Shown in pieces: positions 53,431 to 64,000 of a DNA stretch of 64,000 nt (position 1 is its first letter; the number at the start of each line of letters is the position of its first letter). A program made the position numbers and the translations under genes. The stretch is from Aedes albopictus (Eukaryota > Arthropoda > Insecta > Diptera > Culicidae). The notes under the pieces are model-generated. The model was not told the DNA's origin, searched no databases, and saw nothing but the letters and a program-made list of their open reading frames with translations. The DNA lies in NCBI RefSeq assembly GCF_035046485.1, contig NC_085138.1:334286421-334350420 (forward strand), given 5' to 3'.

Positions 53431-53743
53431 GTGGAATCATTAAGGGAAGTTACGAATGGATTATTTAGGTTTGTGGTCAACAACAAAATTCAACAAACTT
53501 TATGCCTCTTTGTTCCAAACAGTAGTAAGGTCAAACTAGATGTTTCAATTCCCATATCTATATCCAATTTCTATATACACTTTCATCAGTAACAAACATT
53601 GAAGATGCCAGAGCAATTAATACAAAAACTGTGCCTGGCACCACTCACATGAAAAACAGTACGCATTCAAGTTATTCATTATCGTCAAATTATGTTGGCG
53701 TAAAAAGAATATGAAAACATAATTACTAACTTTTCTGCATGCA

Positions 53744-53773
53744 GAGAGCCTCATCCTGGCAGATGAGGCTCTC
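53744..53773. repeat. Perfect 12-bp-stem hairpin
   Basis: GAGAGCCTCATC, loop CTGGCA, GATGAGGCTCTC. Isolated; no termination-like U tract on either side of usual form, so no function is claimed. Confidence 0.7.
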
Positions 53774-53779
53774 ACTTTT

Positions 53780-55060
53780 AAATTTCCTCATTCTTCTCAG
53801 TATAATTTGTGGGTCTGCTAGGTTATTCTTGGTCTCCACCAAAAAAAAACATACCCTACCGAAAATCGAAAGCAAATTGCACCAGAAAAAAACACCCAAA
53901 ATTGCAACCAACCTGCAGCACAGAGGCTGCGTCTGGACGCGCGTCCTCCATACCCGCAAATTTAGCGGCTCAAAATCGATCGTATCGAAAGGGACAATAA
54001 TTTTACGCTACACGGTCCTCTGCGCGTGAACCATTTGCGGGATGCCTCACTTTCATCAATGCATCCCGGTCAAACGCGAACCCCGACGCGACCGCGACGT
54101 TGACGTTGAGACGTGCACCAAGAGCCCCGAAAAACGTGCATCAATTGATCAATTATCCGCGAATTACCTACCCCACCGTCGCGTCGCCGTGTGTGTAGAG
54201 TTCACCACCAGCAACCACCACGTGTGTGAGCGCGCTTTTCGCGAGCAAACGTCGCCACCACCGAGCCCTTTCGGTGTCGAACGAACCTGTTTTGGGACCT
54301 CGGCCCGAATGATGGGACCACCGTACAAAAAATGTGGTTTCGCTTTTATAATAAATTGTTCATTCCCTCGATTGGTTTTGGCACAGCGTACAGGAAGGAC
54401 AAAGTACTTGCACTCCCGGCCCGGTTTCACTTGCTGGAAAATAAGCGTGCCTAATAATGGTGTTGTCTAACCGGTTGGTTGTGTATGCATACTGTACGTG
54501 CAATGCATCCTTGCGGGTAGATTGCAGGGACAACAACCACAACGCCTGATGATTACCGAGGAACGTATCGATTCGGTCATTTTTGGCGGGCAGTTAATGC
54601 GTTGTTGGCGTTAGATGCTTCGTAAGTTTAATGAGTAGGTTTGCGCAGTTTGTTTGGATTTTTGGAAATTGCTTATAATTGCGCCGGTCGTGCAGTGCTG
54701 CGAGGAAATATTGGAAAAAATGCTGATTCGCTGGAAATAATAAGGAAAACCATGCAGGTTTTTAAGCGAGAATTTTATGCAAATTCTGATTGCATTCCTT
54801 CCATAACTATTCCACTTGGTTCATATAGTATAACACAGCATTTTAATTTCGCGAGTATTTCTTTGGAATTCATCATGCCAACCGCTCGCTAGATCACGCC
54901 CAACCTGGTCATCCGATCTTGCTCTATGATTCACGCATGTATGTGCCAATCGAATCCGTAGCAAACACTAACCTTGCATGGCGGTTCTTCAGAATACTCC
55001 CAACATACTTTACCCAGTGCTGTCATGATAAACTCAAAGAGGGTTATTAAAAGTTCCCAA
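53780..55060. other. Low-copy-looking, CpG-richer DNA; no assigned gene
   Basis: 54040-54470 is GC-rich with frequent CG dinucleotides and an unrecognised 142-codon frame (54042-54470, plus) facing an 88-codon antisense frame. Neither has a recognisable domain. No repeat family was detected. Could be regulatory or 5' UTR DNA. Confidence 0.35.
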
Positions 55061-55069
55061 ATTTAAGTG

Positions 55070-55860
55070 CCCTTAAGTTTGTACGCCTCCATGAAAATGA
55101 TTTCAACATTATTTGAATGGAGCAATTTCTGAAAGAACTTCAGTATGCATTTCTGGAAGACCTTTTATATGAATCTCAAATGGAATCTCTGAACCAAAAA
55201 ATCAATGAAAAAATATATTAAAATGCTAGAGCTGTTCTTGGAATACTGAAGAAGTATTTGAAGATATGTCCATGAATAAATTTCTGAAGGATTTTCTTAA
55301 TCAATTTAGTACACAAGAGAAATACTTGAAAGAATTTTCAAAAAACAGTCTTTGGAAAAATCTTTGAAAGAATCACTAAAATATCGGATTTTGAGGAATC
55401 GCAATTTCTGAAGAAGAAAGGTTTTTAGGAAACAAAAATCTTGAAGAATCTCTTGAAATACTTCGAAAGGAACTGCTTAAGCAATTTCTGAATTTTGGAA
55501 TATTTTTTGAAAGAAATTCTTGATTCATTTCTGTAGGAATCCGTGATAGATTATCTTATCCCTAGATGAGCTTGAGGACTTATTCTCCTTCATGAAAATT
55601 TTTCTAATGAAATTCATGGAAAAATTTATGACACAATATCTAAAGAATTTTCTAAAGTAATTTCTGAAGGAATTCATGAAAGATTTCTCGAAACAATCCT
55701 AGGAGGTATTCCGAAGAATGCAGGAAGTAATTCTTAAAAATGTTCTTGGGCGGTTTTCTAGAGGAATCCTTGGAAAAACTTCTGAAGGAAACTCCAGATG
55801 AATTTCTGAAGAGATCTGGGAAAATTCATACATTTGGAAAATCCGTGGAGAAATTTTCAA
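55070..55860. repeat. Degenerate short-period repeat
   Basis: AATTTCTGAAGGAATT, GAAAGAATTTT, GGAATCCTTGG and similar units in the GGAA orientation; AT-rich version of the tract seen at 3560-4610. Confidence 0.65.
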
Positions 55861-55864
55861 AATA

Positions 55865-56435
55865 ATCCGCGAAACAGTGGTGTCATCGTGGTTATGCCAA
55901 GTTACTCACTGAGCAGAGTTGCGCAATATCAGTCTTGTCAGGTGACTACTGATATTGCACCATCGTCACTATCACTCCAGGCCCTTGTATATCAAAACGA
56001 CAATGACAGGCAACGACTTGATATTGACCAGCACTCTAGATCACAATCATTACAACTGAGGTGATATTTTAGTGGTGTTCGCCAAAGCTCAATCTTTTTT
56101 ATGATCAGCATGCTAAACTTATGCCATCGCTCCCGTTCCTTATTGAGTAAGGAAAAAAGAAACTTTATAATTTTTGAAGGGTGGAAGAGTCTCTTATAGT
56201 ACCTATTGTATAGTAGTATTGTGTTAGGTAATCTGATTTTTTGACGGAATTAGTTACGGCATCATAAATATAAGTAAAGTTATCTATGACGTTTTTCAAA
56301 ATATTGCGCTTCCCGAATTTGGAAGAACAATCACCTTTTTCGTACTAGGGAATTCTTATTCCGCCCTCCTAAATATAACAAATTAGCCTATATCAGTTTA
56401 TTAATATATCGTTATCCTCCAAATATAGAGTGGAT
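55865..56435. other. Unassigned
   Basis: TGATATTG-containing words are repeated in both orientations around 55920-56060, but no clear element is defined. Confidence 0.3.
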
Positions 56436-56439
56436 AGTA

Positions 56440-56674
56440 TCTAGACCAACATTTGAAAAGGGCGTAACAGCCATTTCGAATTTCTGCTTCTCCCGTCCCT
56501 CCTAGGCTTACCCCCCATTATTCATAAAATCTTTTACCAGTAACAGATAGATCTGACTCCCCTCTATCTGTTAACGGGAAAAGTTTTCATAAAAATATTG
56601 AAATACGCCCAGGAGGGACGGAACAAGTGAGAATTTGCAATGGTTGTTCCGCCCTTTTCAAATGTTACTCTAGG
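56440..56674. repeat. Inverted-repeat element with ~60-bp arms
   Basis: CATTTGAAAAGGGCGTAACA and TCCCTCCTAGGC on the left pair with CAGGAGGGACGG and GCCCTTTTCAAATG on the right. The loop contains a second internal palindrome (AACAGATAG...CTATCTGTT). Probable MITE. Confidence 0.65.
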
Positions 56675-56763
56675 TATAATTTTTCAGTCTCCAGACGTAA
56701 AGGAAACTTTTTTGTCCAAATACGGTTTGCTACCATCTACGATTTTGTAGCTTGTTATACATA

Positions 56764-57683
56764 CAGGGGGTGGCCAAAATGTTTGGGATAGGCAACTTTT
56801 TTTTCTCCCACAAAAAAGTTCAACATACTTTAACTTTCATAGAGTGCATAAAAAATTATCAAATTTTGACTGTTTGTCAACCTATTATATGTGCATCATT
56901 GGTACAAATTTGGACTCGATTGGTCAATCTTTCGTGAAGCTAGAACTGTTCTCGTAAAACACTATTTTTCAGACAGCTTATTTTTGAACCATCATATCTC
57001 CGAAACCAGTGAACCGAATTGAATGAAATTTTGAACGTTTATCAACAATATATCAATGCTTCACAAGTATTTAAAACATAGGTACTTTTTGAACGTTTAA
57101 AAAAATTATCATGGACGGACACTTTTTATATCTTTCTCGTAAAAATGTATTTTTTTACATCAAAGTCACTTAATTTTAGTTTTGATATCCAAAGATTTTC
57201 TTCTTTTGATCTCAAGTCATATCTTATTAGATATATTAGAGCCTATTTGGGTTGAAGGAAGAACACATTTAGTAATTTTTGTGTGATATTGTGAATTTGA
57301 CTTATTTTCCTCTATATGGGTGAAAATTTCAAACCAATATAACTTTATTCGCCGCAGAAAATATTACATTTAATAATGTCGCAGCAAGTATCAATATATT
57401 GTTGATAAACGTTCAAAATTTCATTCAATTCGGTTCACTGGTTTCGGAGATATGACAGTTCAAAAATTGGTAGTCGAAAATATAGTGTTTTACGAGAACA
57501 GTTCTAGCTTCGCGAAAGATTGACCAATCGAGGCCAAATTTGTACCAATGATGCACATGTAATAGGTTGACAAACAGTCAAAATTTGATAAATTTTATGC
57601 ACTCTATGAAAAGTTACAGCATGTTGAAGTTTTTTTGTGACAGAAAAAAAGTTGCCTATCCCAAACATTTTTACCACCCCCTG
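56764..57683. mobile_element. Tc1/mariner-type element with ~290-bp TIRs, no transposase
   Basis: CAGGGGGTGGCCAAAATGTT at the left and its near-complement ending CACCCCCTG at the right are flanked by TA (56762-56763, 57684-57685). The arms stay complementary for about 290 bp (56764-57055, 57390-57683). The ~330-bp centre has no long frame. TA target and CAGGGGG termini fit the Tc1/mariner (IS630) superfamily. Confidence 0.88.
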
Positions 57684-57779
57684 TATTTATATGAAGTAAA
57701 TAATCTTTGTGAGTTTTATCTTTTTTGCGCTCACACGAGCATTAACAAAACTCTTTGATATGGTGATTTCTTACATGGA

Positions 57780-57960
57780 TTTCTTATGAAATCTGTCCAA
57801 ATATACAACAAATATTTTAGAGATTCTTTCATAAATTCTTTCCGGGATTGCTTCAGAAATTCATTCACGAGTTATAAAAAGATTATATAAGAAAAATTGA
57901 ATGGATTGCTTGAGAAATTGTTCCATGGATTTCTTTGGAAATCCTTAAATAACTCCTTCA
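57780..57960. repeat. Degenerate short-period repeat
   Basis: TTCCGGGATTGCTTCAG and similar units, weakly conserved; resumes at 58385-58510. Confidence 0.5.
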
Positions 57961-57971
57961 AACATTCATTG

Positions 57972-58374
57972 CAAGGGTGCGACCATTCATTTGCAAAGAT
58001 TTACATTCACTTGCTATTATCTCAGTTCAGAAGCGTGCTATCGAAAAACAATGTATGGATGAATGAAACCTTGTAGTTTTATCTGAAAGTTTGCCGAATA
58101 ACATTGGGGTCGCAAACGTATACCAAAGCCGTGAGCGAGCTGTGAAGGCAACTCTCCAAGCGGTGAATGTAAATTACATTCACGCTGTGGAGAGTAGCCT
58201 TTACAGCTCGCTCACGACTTTGGTATACATGTGCGACCCCAATGTTATTCGGCAAACTTTCAGATAAAACTACAAGGTTTCATTCATCCATACATTGTTT
58301 TTCGATAGCACGCTTCTGAACTGAGATAATAGCAAGTGAATGTAAATCTTTGCAAATGAATGGTCGCATCCCTG
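57972..58374. mobile_element. 403-bp near-perfect palindrome, hAT-like, 8-bp TSD
   Basis: Starts CAAGGGTGCGACCATTC and ends with the complement of CAGGGATGCGACCATTC. It is flanked by the exact 8-bp duplication ATTCATTG (57964-57971, 58375-58382). The arms of about 190 bp differ at only a handful of positions and leave almost no loop (centre near 58170, GTAAATTAC). A foldback MITE of hAT type; the near-identity of the arms implies a young or gene-converted copy. Confidence 0.92.
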
Positions 58375-58646
58375 ATTCATTGAGATATTCCTCTAGAAAT
58401 TATCGAAGGATTTAATTTTACACCATTCATGGATATTTTCAGAAAGTCATCCAAAAATCCTTCAGGCTCTTCTTCGAAATTCCTCCACCGATTCTTCCAC
58501 AAAATCTTCAAGAGGAATTTTAAGAAATTAAGCAATTACAATTAACCCACCTCGGGCAGAAAATCTCATGATTTCTTTGAGAAATCTTTCAGGAATTGAT
58601 CAACCTACTTTTATGGTGCTCTGCGCATAAAAAAATACAGGCGCCA

Positions 58647-58772
58647 TCGTATGGTCCACTGCACGAATTTATGGTGGTCGGCTTACTCTCACGGGAAATT
58701 TGATGTTTGAGCGGTGCCGAAGAGTGTAAGAGTAAGCAGGCCAGTATAAATTCGTGCAGTAATCTATACGGC
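58647..58772. repeat. Short inverted-repeat element
   Basis: CGTATGGTCCACTGCACGAA at the left pairs with TTCGTGCAGTAATCTATACG at the right with mismatches; CGGCTTACTCTCAC pairs with GTAAGAGTAAGC. About 50-bp arms. Confidence 0.6.
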
Positions 58773-58858
58773 CTTTAACATGTTGACAGCAGAGGAGTTA
58801 TTCAAAGACACAACGACACGGTGGCGCTATCTGTTCAATTTATAGCAGCCGTTTTATT

Positions 58859-59040
58859 TATTTTTTTTTTGTCTGTATTAACGAGATTTTTAACCCTAGG
58901 CTAGTTCATCTCGAGACCCACGCTTTACTTCCCTTCCGAAGGAACAACCCACATTTTGTGAGTATGTCGGGAGTGGGATTCGATCCCAGGTCCTTGGCGT
59001 GACAGTCTTGTGTTCTAACCACCACACCAGGTCCGCTCCA
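58859..59040 (-). mobile_element. tRNA-derived SINE, complete
   Basis: 182 bp between exact 13-bp duplications CAGCCGTTTTATT (58846-58858, 59041-59053). On the minus strand: TGGAGCGGACCTGGTG, GTGGTTAGAACAC (A box), GGGATCGAATCCC (B box), a body with AGATGAACTAGCC, and a tail AATCTCGTTAATACAGAC plus A10. It is the intact reference for the split copy at 39210-40103. Confidence 0.92.
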
Positions 59041-59089
59041 CAGCCGTTTTATTAATTGTAATGATCCATCATTCTATTGATTCCGTTAG

Positions 59090-59270
59090 AAAACTCATAG
59101 AATTTTCTCCAAAGTTTTCTAATCCTTGGATTACTTCTTATATTGCTCCATAGACTTCTTCAGAAATTCCTCCAGGAATTTCTTTCACAGAGTCTAAAAT
59201 TTATTTCAAAACTTTGGAAGGAGCCTCAGAAATGTATCCAAAAATTACTGTAGAGTTGCTATCATGGGTT
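59090..59270. repeat. Degenerate short-period repeat
   Basis: TTCAGAAATTCCTCCAGGAA-type units; the tract resumes at 59365-59815 in the same orientation. Confidence 0.6.
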
Positions 59271-59277
59271 TCCTTAA

Positions 59278-59360
59278 CCTTCCTATTGCATTACGTTGGG
59301 AAAAGCTCGCTGGCGTAGTGTACGTTTTGGGCCAAAATTGACCCTAATGTCGAAGAAGGG
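59278..59360. mobile_element. Possible 83-bp piggyBac-type mini-element
   Basis: Flanked by TTAA on both sides (59274-59277, 59361-59364). Ends CCTTCCTATTGCATTA and the complement of CCCTTCTTCGACATTA are inverted with mismatches. TTAA targets and CC(C/T)TT starts are typical of piggyBac, but TTAA is frequent by chance in AT-rich DNA. Confidence 0.45.
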
Positions 59361-59826
59361 TTAAAAATTCCTCAATATTTTTTTGCAGGAATTCGTACGA
59401 GATTTCTCCAGGAAATCACCCATGGATTCATGGGAAATGAATTCAGCGATTCTTTAAGAAAATCAAAAATTCTTCCAGAATTTTTTCCGAGCATAACTTT
59501 AGAAACTCTTCCGCAGACGCCTTCAGAAATTCTTACAAATCACAAAATCTTCAGAAAATTCTTTAGAAATTCTCGTGGAGATTCCTTCAAAAATTACAAA
59601 TAATATTACTCCATAAATTTGTCCAAGGATTCCAAGGTTTCTTCGAAAATTAATCCATGGATTCCTTCTAAAATTATTCGTGGAATTCGGTCTTAAAATC
59701 AACCAAGGTTTCTTTCAGAATTTCGTCCAGGTTATGAATTTCTTCAGCGCTTTCTTCAGATATTCCCACATCAGATTTTTTTTTCAAGATTTCATTTAGG
59801 TAGATTTCCTTCTGAAACTTATAGTA

Positions 59827-60736
59827 GAGTAAAGTGGGGCAAAAGTTCGAGTGGGGCGAGAGTTTCTTTTGAAGTTTTTGAGCTAAATTCAAATTATATC
59901 TTTCGGGTGTCAAGGTTGTTCGAAGCCTTTTTGAAAAAGAGTCTTTCACTCCAAAAATTATGAAAACTGGTCAATATTTCGAAAAGTTATGACAAAATGT
60001 TGGTTTTTGATCAAAAAATTGTAATATGCGATGGTTTTTCCAACGCATGGAATGGAATTGTAATGAAATCGAATTCGATATTTTATTTTGGGGCGTAACT
60101 AGGTATATTTTGAAGATGCTTTAGCATGTATAACTTTTGGCAAAAACGATTTGGAAATCATATTTTACACATAGTGGGGCAAAAGTTCGAATTGTGGGGC
60201 AAGAGTTCGAATCATGCGGCAACTTCATCAAAAACCCTAAAATTCTGCAAAATGTACATATTATCTCTAAAAATTATGGAATCAGTGAGAAAATTCGATC
60301 AAAGTTGAAAATAAATGTTGTTTTAGCTGCATTTGGCGGAAAACTACTAATTTTTGGTGAAGTAAATTTAACCCTGATTTGGGTAAAATCCAGATCGAAC
60401 TTTAAAGTGTATTCCAGTTCCAACATCAAATATTAATTGGCTTTAGGTATTCCAATTACCAAAGTGTTGAAAGAGTGTGCTACGGTTAGCGAAATACCAC
60501 AAACACTAGATTCGAACTTTTGCCCCAGTGGTGGGGCAAGAGTTCGAATTAGACACACACATACAAAAAGTGTTGTAACTCAAAATTGAAAATACATTTG
60601 GCGTAACTTTGTTCAGCAAAATTTTAGCTCATGGATGGTAGAATCCCCACACGGTATTCATTTATTTATATCTGCTTCGAATTCTTGATAAAAATTGAAT
60701 TTTCAACTAGGGTCGAACTTTTGCCCCACCTTACTC
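59827..60736. mobile_element. TA-flanked element with repeated GGGGCAAAAGTTCGA words
   Basis: GAGTAAAGTGGGGCAAAAGT at the left and its near-complement at the right lie between TA dinucleotides (59825-59826, 60737-60738). The motif GTGGGGCAA(A/G)AGTTCGAA occurs at least six times: 59835, 59852, 60174, 60195, 60515 (inverted) and 60532. It marks both ends and two internal sites. Frames up to 99 codons only. Pogo/Tc1-type by target. Confidence 0.8.
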
Positions 60737-60739
60737 TAA

Positions 60740-63600
60740 TAACTCCCAACATTTTTAAAAGGATTCATTTAAAAAAATCATCGGAAATATCTCCAGGGAT
60801 TGCTTCAGAATTTTCTACGGAATTCCTATTGGAACTTTTTCAAAGATTCTTTCATAAATTCTTCTAGTGGTTTCTTTAGAAAATTGTCCAGGTATTTTAA
60901 GAAATTCGTTCAGGTATTTCTTCATGAAGACCAACAGAGATTTGTTCGGGAATTGCTATTAGATTCCATTGCAAATTCCCTTATTAAAGTATCCAGGATT
61001 TTCTTCAGGAATCTATTCAGAAACTTCTGCAGGAGTTCATTTTAAGATTCCTTAAAAATTTCACCAGATATTCCAACCTTATCCTTGTATCCTTAGAAGA
61101 AATTTTGGATAAATTCCTGTGGTAAGAATTTATCCAAAATTTCTTCTAAGGATAACTTAAATAACTTTTGCTCGGAATCTTTAATTTATTCATAAATATT
61201 TTCTAGAAATTTCTAAGAAAATTCTTTCAGAAATATCTTTTTTAATCTTTGTAGACGCTTATATATGCGTTTCGCCAGGTATTTCAACAGATGTTTTCAA
61301 GAATTCATTCACTGATTTCGCCAGAAATACTTTTATAAAATCCTCGCAAAATTCTTTTATTCTATCTCCTGGAATTTTCGTATAAATTTCTCAATACTTT
61401 TTTTCAAGGAACTACACCAAAGTTTTCCCGGAAGGTTTCTCCAAGTATTTCTCTACCAAAGATTTTTCAAGTAATTCCTTCAGGAAAAAAGGAAAGATTT
61501 CCTCGAGAAAATATTTTTATTTCTAGAAACTTCCTTAAATATCAAGCATTTCTTCGAAAAATTTTGGTAAAAGATTTCTCAACAGTTCTTCCATGGAGTT
61601 TATCAGGATTTAATTTTCACAAACCCCTACAAGGATTGCTTTTGAAATTCTTCCAAGGGTTTTTTCAAGAATTCTTCGAAGAAAATTTCGTTTATTTCAG
61701 CAGAAAATCCTACAAGGAGTTTTTCTTAGAAATTGCTGCTCCATCAGCAGAAACATCTCCTAGAATATCTTTTGATTAGATGTTCCTCCTGCATTTTTTT
61801 TTCCAGAAGTTCTTAACGAAATTGCACAAACATTACTGAAAGATTGTGTAAGGAATACCGCTGAAGGATTTTTTTGAACTTCCGGAGATACCTTTGAAAC
61901 TCCCATAAAAAAAATTGTTTTTTTTAGGGATTCCAAAAAAACTGAAACAATTCATAGGGTCTGAAGCAACTCTTAGAAGAAGAACTCATGGGATAATACC
62001 CAGAAGAATGCAAGGGTACCTTAAGATAGGGACTTAAATCATAGAAAAAAGCCATGATGAACGTCTCAAGAGACTCTGCAAGTAATTACCAGGAAAAAAT
62101 GCTTGAGAAATTTCTGGAGGAATTCCTGGAAAAATCCATAGAGGAATTTCTGAAGGAATCTTTTAAAACATGCCTGCAGAAATTGCAAACAAAGGTACTG
62201 GTGGGAACATTGAAGAAATCCTGTAATCATTCTGGAACAACTTCTGTAGAGAGAAGCTTTGGAAAAAAAATCTTTAAATATTCCAAAAGAAAATTCTGCA
62301 TAAATACAGATCAAAGCCTGGAGTAACCTGAAAGATCTATTGGAGAAACATATGGAGAAACTCTTTTAAAATTTATAAATAGAAAGAAACTTGAAAAAAA
62401 AAACTGGAAAAACTTCCAGAAGAATCTTTTGAGATTTTTTTAGAGGAGTTTCCAAAATAAATGCCCATGGAAATCCATGAAATTGAGCAATATCTGAAGG
62501 ATCTGTGGGAATTCAAGAAATAATTACTGATTTTTTTTTTTTTGATAAATTTCTGAATTCATATAAAAACCAAGAATCTCAGAAACTGTGAAAAAAAAAC
62601 TCCCCTGTTATTGCATCTTTTCTTAAAGAATATTCAAAGGAACTTGTGGTGAAGTCCGTGGAGGTAATACAGGATTTTTTTTTCTAGAAATTTTAGGAAG
62701 CATTTTTGCTTAACTCATAAAATGAATGCCAGCAGTAATATTCCTTCCACGATAACGGAAAAAAATCGTTGTATAATAATAATGCATGGAGAAGTTTTCC
62801 CACAATAATTCTAAATTGGGCGCAGTAGTGAAACCATTTCCTTGGGGGTGTACCAGTATAAGGGGCACTGAAATTTGAAAACCTTGAGTAACCAGAGTTT
62901 ATTTTAGCATGAAGACTTTCTTTCTTTTCTTGCACTTTTTTCAGTCCATGGAAGACTTTCTAAAGGACTTGTGGTAGAAATTAATGGAGAAAATTCTAAT
63001 GTCGCAAGGAATCCATTGAGGTTTTTATAAAGGAACTTTAATTCCTTAGGAAACGATTCTCTGGAGTACTTTTTTTCAAAAAGAATGTCTGGAGGAATTC
63101 TAAGAGGAGCAACCCATGGAAGATTTTCTAAAAAAAAATCCATCGAAAAATGTTTGAAGGAAGTCCTGGAGAATTTTTTGGAGATATTTTTGGATTAATT
63201 TATGAACAGCACATCCTTGTATCCTTGTAGAAATCTTTGTAGAAATTTTCAAAGGAATCCCTGTAGGAATTTCTGAAAACAAACTTGAAAGATTTTCTTA
63301 AAAATCCCCTGCAACAATCTGTGGAGAAATATCTGAAGGGCTTTCCGACGGAGTCCCCGGAGAAGTTCCTGAATATGTGAAGAATTAGCTCCAGGTTAAA
63401 AATTCATGAATATATAGAAATTTATATAAAAAATCCTGAGCTGAATGTTTATTCACAAATTTCTAAAATAATCAATGCACAAATTTCTCGAAAAATTCCT
63501 AAAAGAATCGTGGAAAAATTGCTAAAGCTATGCATGCAAGTTTTCTTATAAAAGTCTTTCTGACACTTCCGGAGAAACCCCATATAAACTTCATGCGGCA
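60740..63600. repeat. Long degenerate short-period repeat with orientation switch
   Basis: Nearly 2.9 kb of TTCTTCAGGAATTCTTCC-like units up to about 61870, then GGAATTCCTGGAAAAATCC-like units on the opposite strand sense. Open frames up to 90 codons arise from the repeats. A few hundred bases around 62690-62890 look less repetitive but hold nothing recognisable. Confidence 0.65.
61089..61153. repeat. Perfect 28-bp-arm hairpin
   Basis: ATCCTTAGAAGAAATTTTGG... on the left is exactly complementary to the right arm ending CTTCTAAGGAT, with a 9-nt loop CTGTGGTAA. It sits within the degenerate tract, whose copies normally show much lower identity. Confidence 0.85.
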
Positions 63601-63648
63601 GCCCAAAAATCAGATTTTGGTGTGTCAGCTGATCTGCTTGTTTTTTTT

Positions 63649-64000
63649 TTATACATTTCTTAAACTCGCTAAGGCTCTCGCCTTCTTGAGCCGTGCATCT
63701 ATGTTGATTTTGGTGCCGCCAACGGCTGCCATTCGGCCACCAAGATATTGGAAGTTTTCAACAATCTCCACTGCTTGTCCAGCTACCGTTAAACTGGAAT
63801 GGTTGAGCGTGTTTACATCTATGTATTTGGTCTTGTTGACGTTTATGGTAAGATCTGCCACCGACGAGTGACCGGCAAGATCATCGAACATACTCTGCGT
63901 ATCAGAGCGCTGTTGAGCTAACAGAGCAACGTCATCAGCCAGTTCGAAGTCATTTAGGTGTTTCATGATAATGGGCTGTCGTCACAGCAACTAACGACTT
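63649..64000 (-). pseudogene. LINE RT fragment (RTE-like), at window edge
   Basis: On the minus strand from about 63966: F-E-L-A-D-D-V-A-L-L-A (catalytic box), L-T-I-N-V-N-K-T-K, then V-E-N-F-Q-Y-L-G-G and the A-R-L-K-K-A-R motif, truncated near 63655. It belongs to the same family as the fragment at 40570-40992, and the two cover adjacent parts of the protein. It may continue past the window end. Confidence 0.8.

Noticed and set aside
53744..53773. Histone-type or rho-independent terminator hairpin
   Set aside because: No U-tract or histone consensus, and no gene upstream; recorded only as a hairpin.
58859..59040. tRNA gene on minus strand
   Set aside because: It is the head of a SINE with tail and 13-bp TSD.

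Overview
The window looks like intergenic or intronic DNA of a culicine mosquito, most likely Aedes. This rests on the kinds of repeats present: RTE-clade and I-clade (MosquI-like) LINEs, tRNA-derived SINEs, short TA-flanked MITEs, Helitrons, and long tracts of a degenerate 12-bp repeat. I found no convincing host protein-coding gene, no tRNA or rRNA gene and no CRISPR array. Almost everything that can be explained is transposable-element DNA, much of it nested, and many insertions can be dated relative to one another by exact target-site duplications (TSDs).

Layout. 1-2.98 kb: a decayed LINE interrupted by a small element with an 8-bp TSD. 3.1-5.85 kb: a non-autonomous Helitron with other elements inside it. 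7.3-10.7 kb: a cluster of nested inverted-repeat elements. 11.3-12.8 kb: a short MITE, degenerate repeats and a SINE. 12.8-15.3 kb: low-copy-looking DNA. 15.3-18.7 kb: a hAT-type MITE (8-bp TSD) split by a 2.85-kb element that holds a ~151-bp minisatellite. 18.8-20.8 kb: a foldback element carrying two further insertions. 23.2-24.3 kb: a broken copy of an unrecognised protein gene. 24.6-28.8 kb: a Ty3/gypsy reverse transcriptase split by a Foldback-like element whose inverted arms are arrays of 12 and 14 copies of a 15-17-bp unit, with a 9-bp TSD. 28.8-37.4 kb: SINEs, TIR elements, an RTE LINE fragment, a short Helitron and the C-terminus of another LINE. 39.2-40.1 kb: a SINE split by a solo LTR.

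41.1-52.6 kb is the most informative region. A single RTE LINE on the minus strand is split by four insertion events: a hAT MITE, a short retroposed hairpin, a TA-flanked MITE, and an 8.9-kb element with a 5-bp TSD and CACGGTG termini (Transib-like by these hallmarks). Inside the 8.9-kb element lies a full-length I-clade LINE (43518-49715) with two intact overlapping ORFs, all readable catalytic motifs, a poly-A tail and an 11-bp TSD. It is the youngest-looking and only apparently coding-competent element here.

Two small hairpin insertions (41525-41755 and 43251-43423) share a central core (GGACCGAAACGTCGG preceded by AAGGTCC), yet have unrelated perfect or near-perfect inverted arms, a ~30-nt tail and long TSDs. 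This is the observation I consider most likely to be under-described. 52.6-64 kb: more RTE debris, low-copy DNA, a Tc1-like TIR element, a 403-bp near-palindrome with an 8-bp TSD, a second SINE, a possible piggyBac-type mini-element, a TIR element with repeated GGGGCAAAAGTTCGA-type words, long degenerate-repeat tracts, and a LINE fragment running to the window edge.
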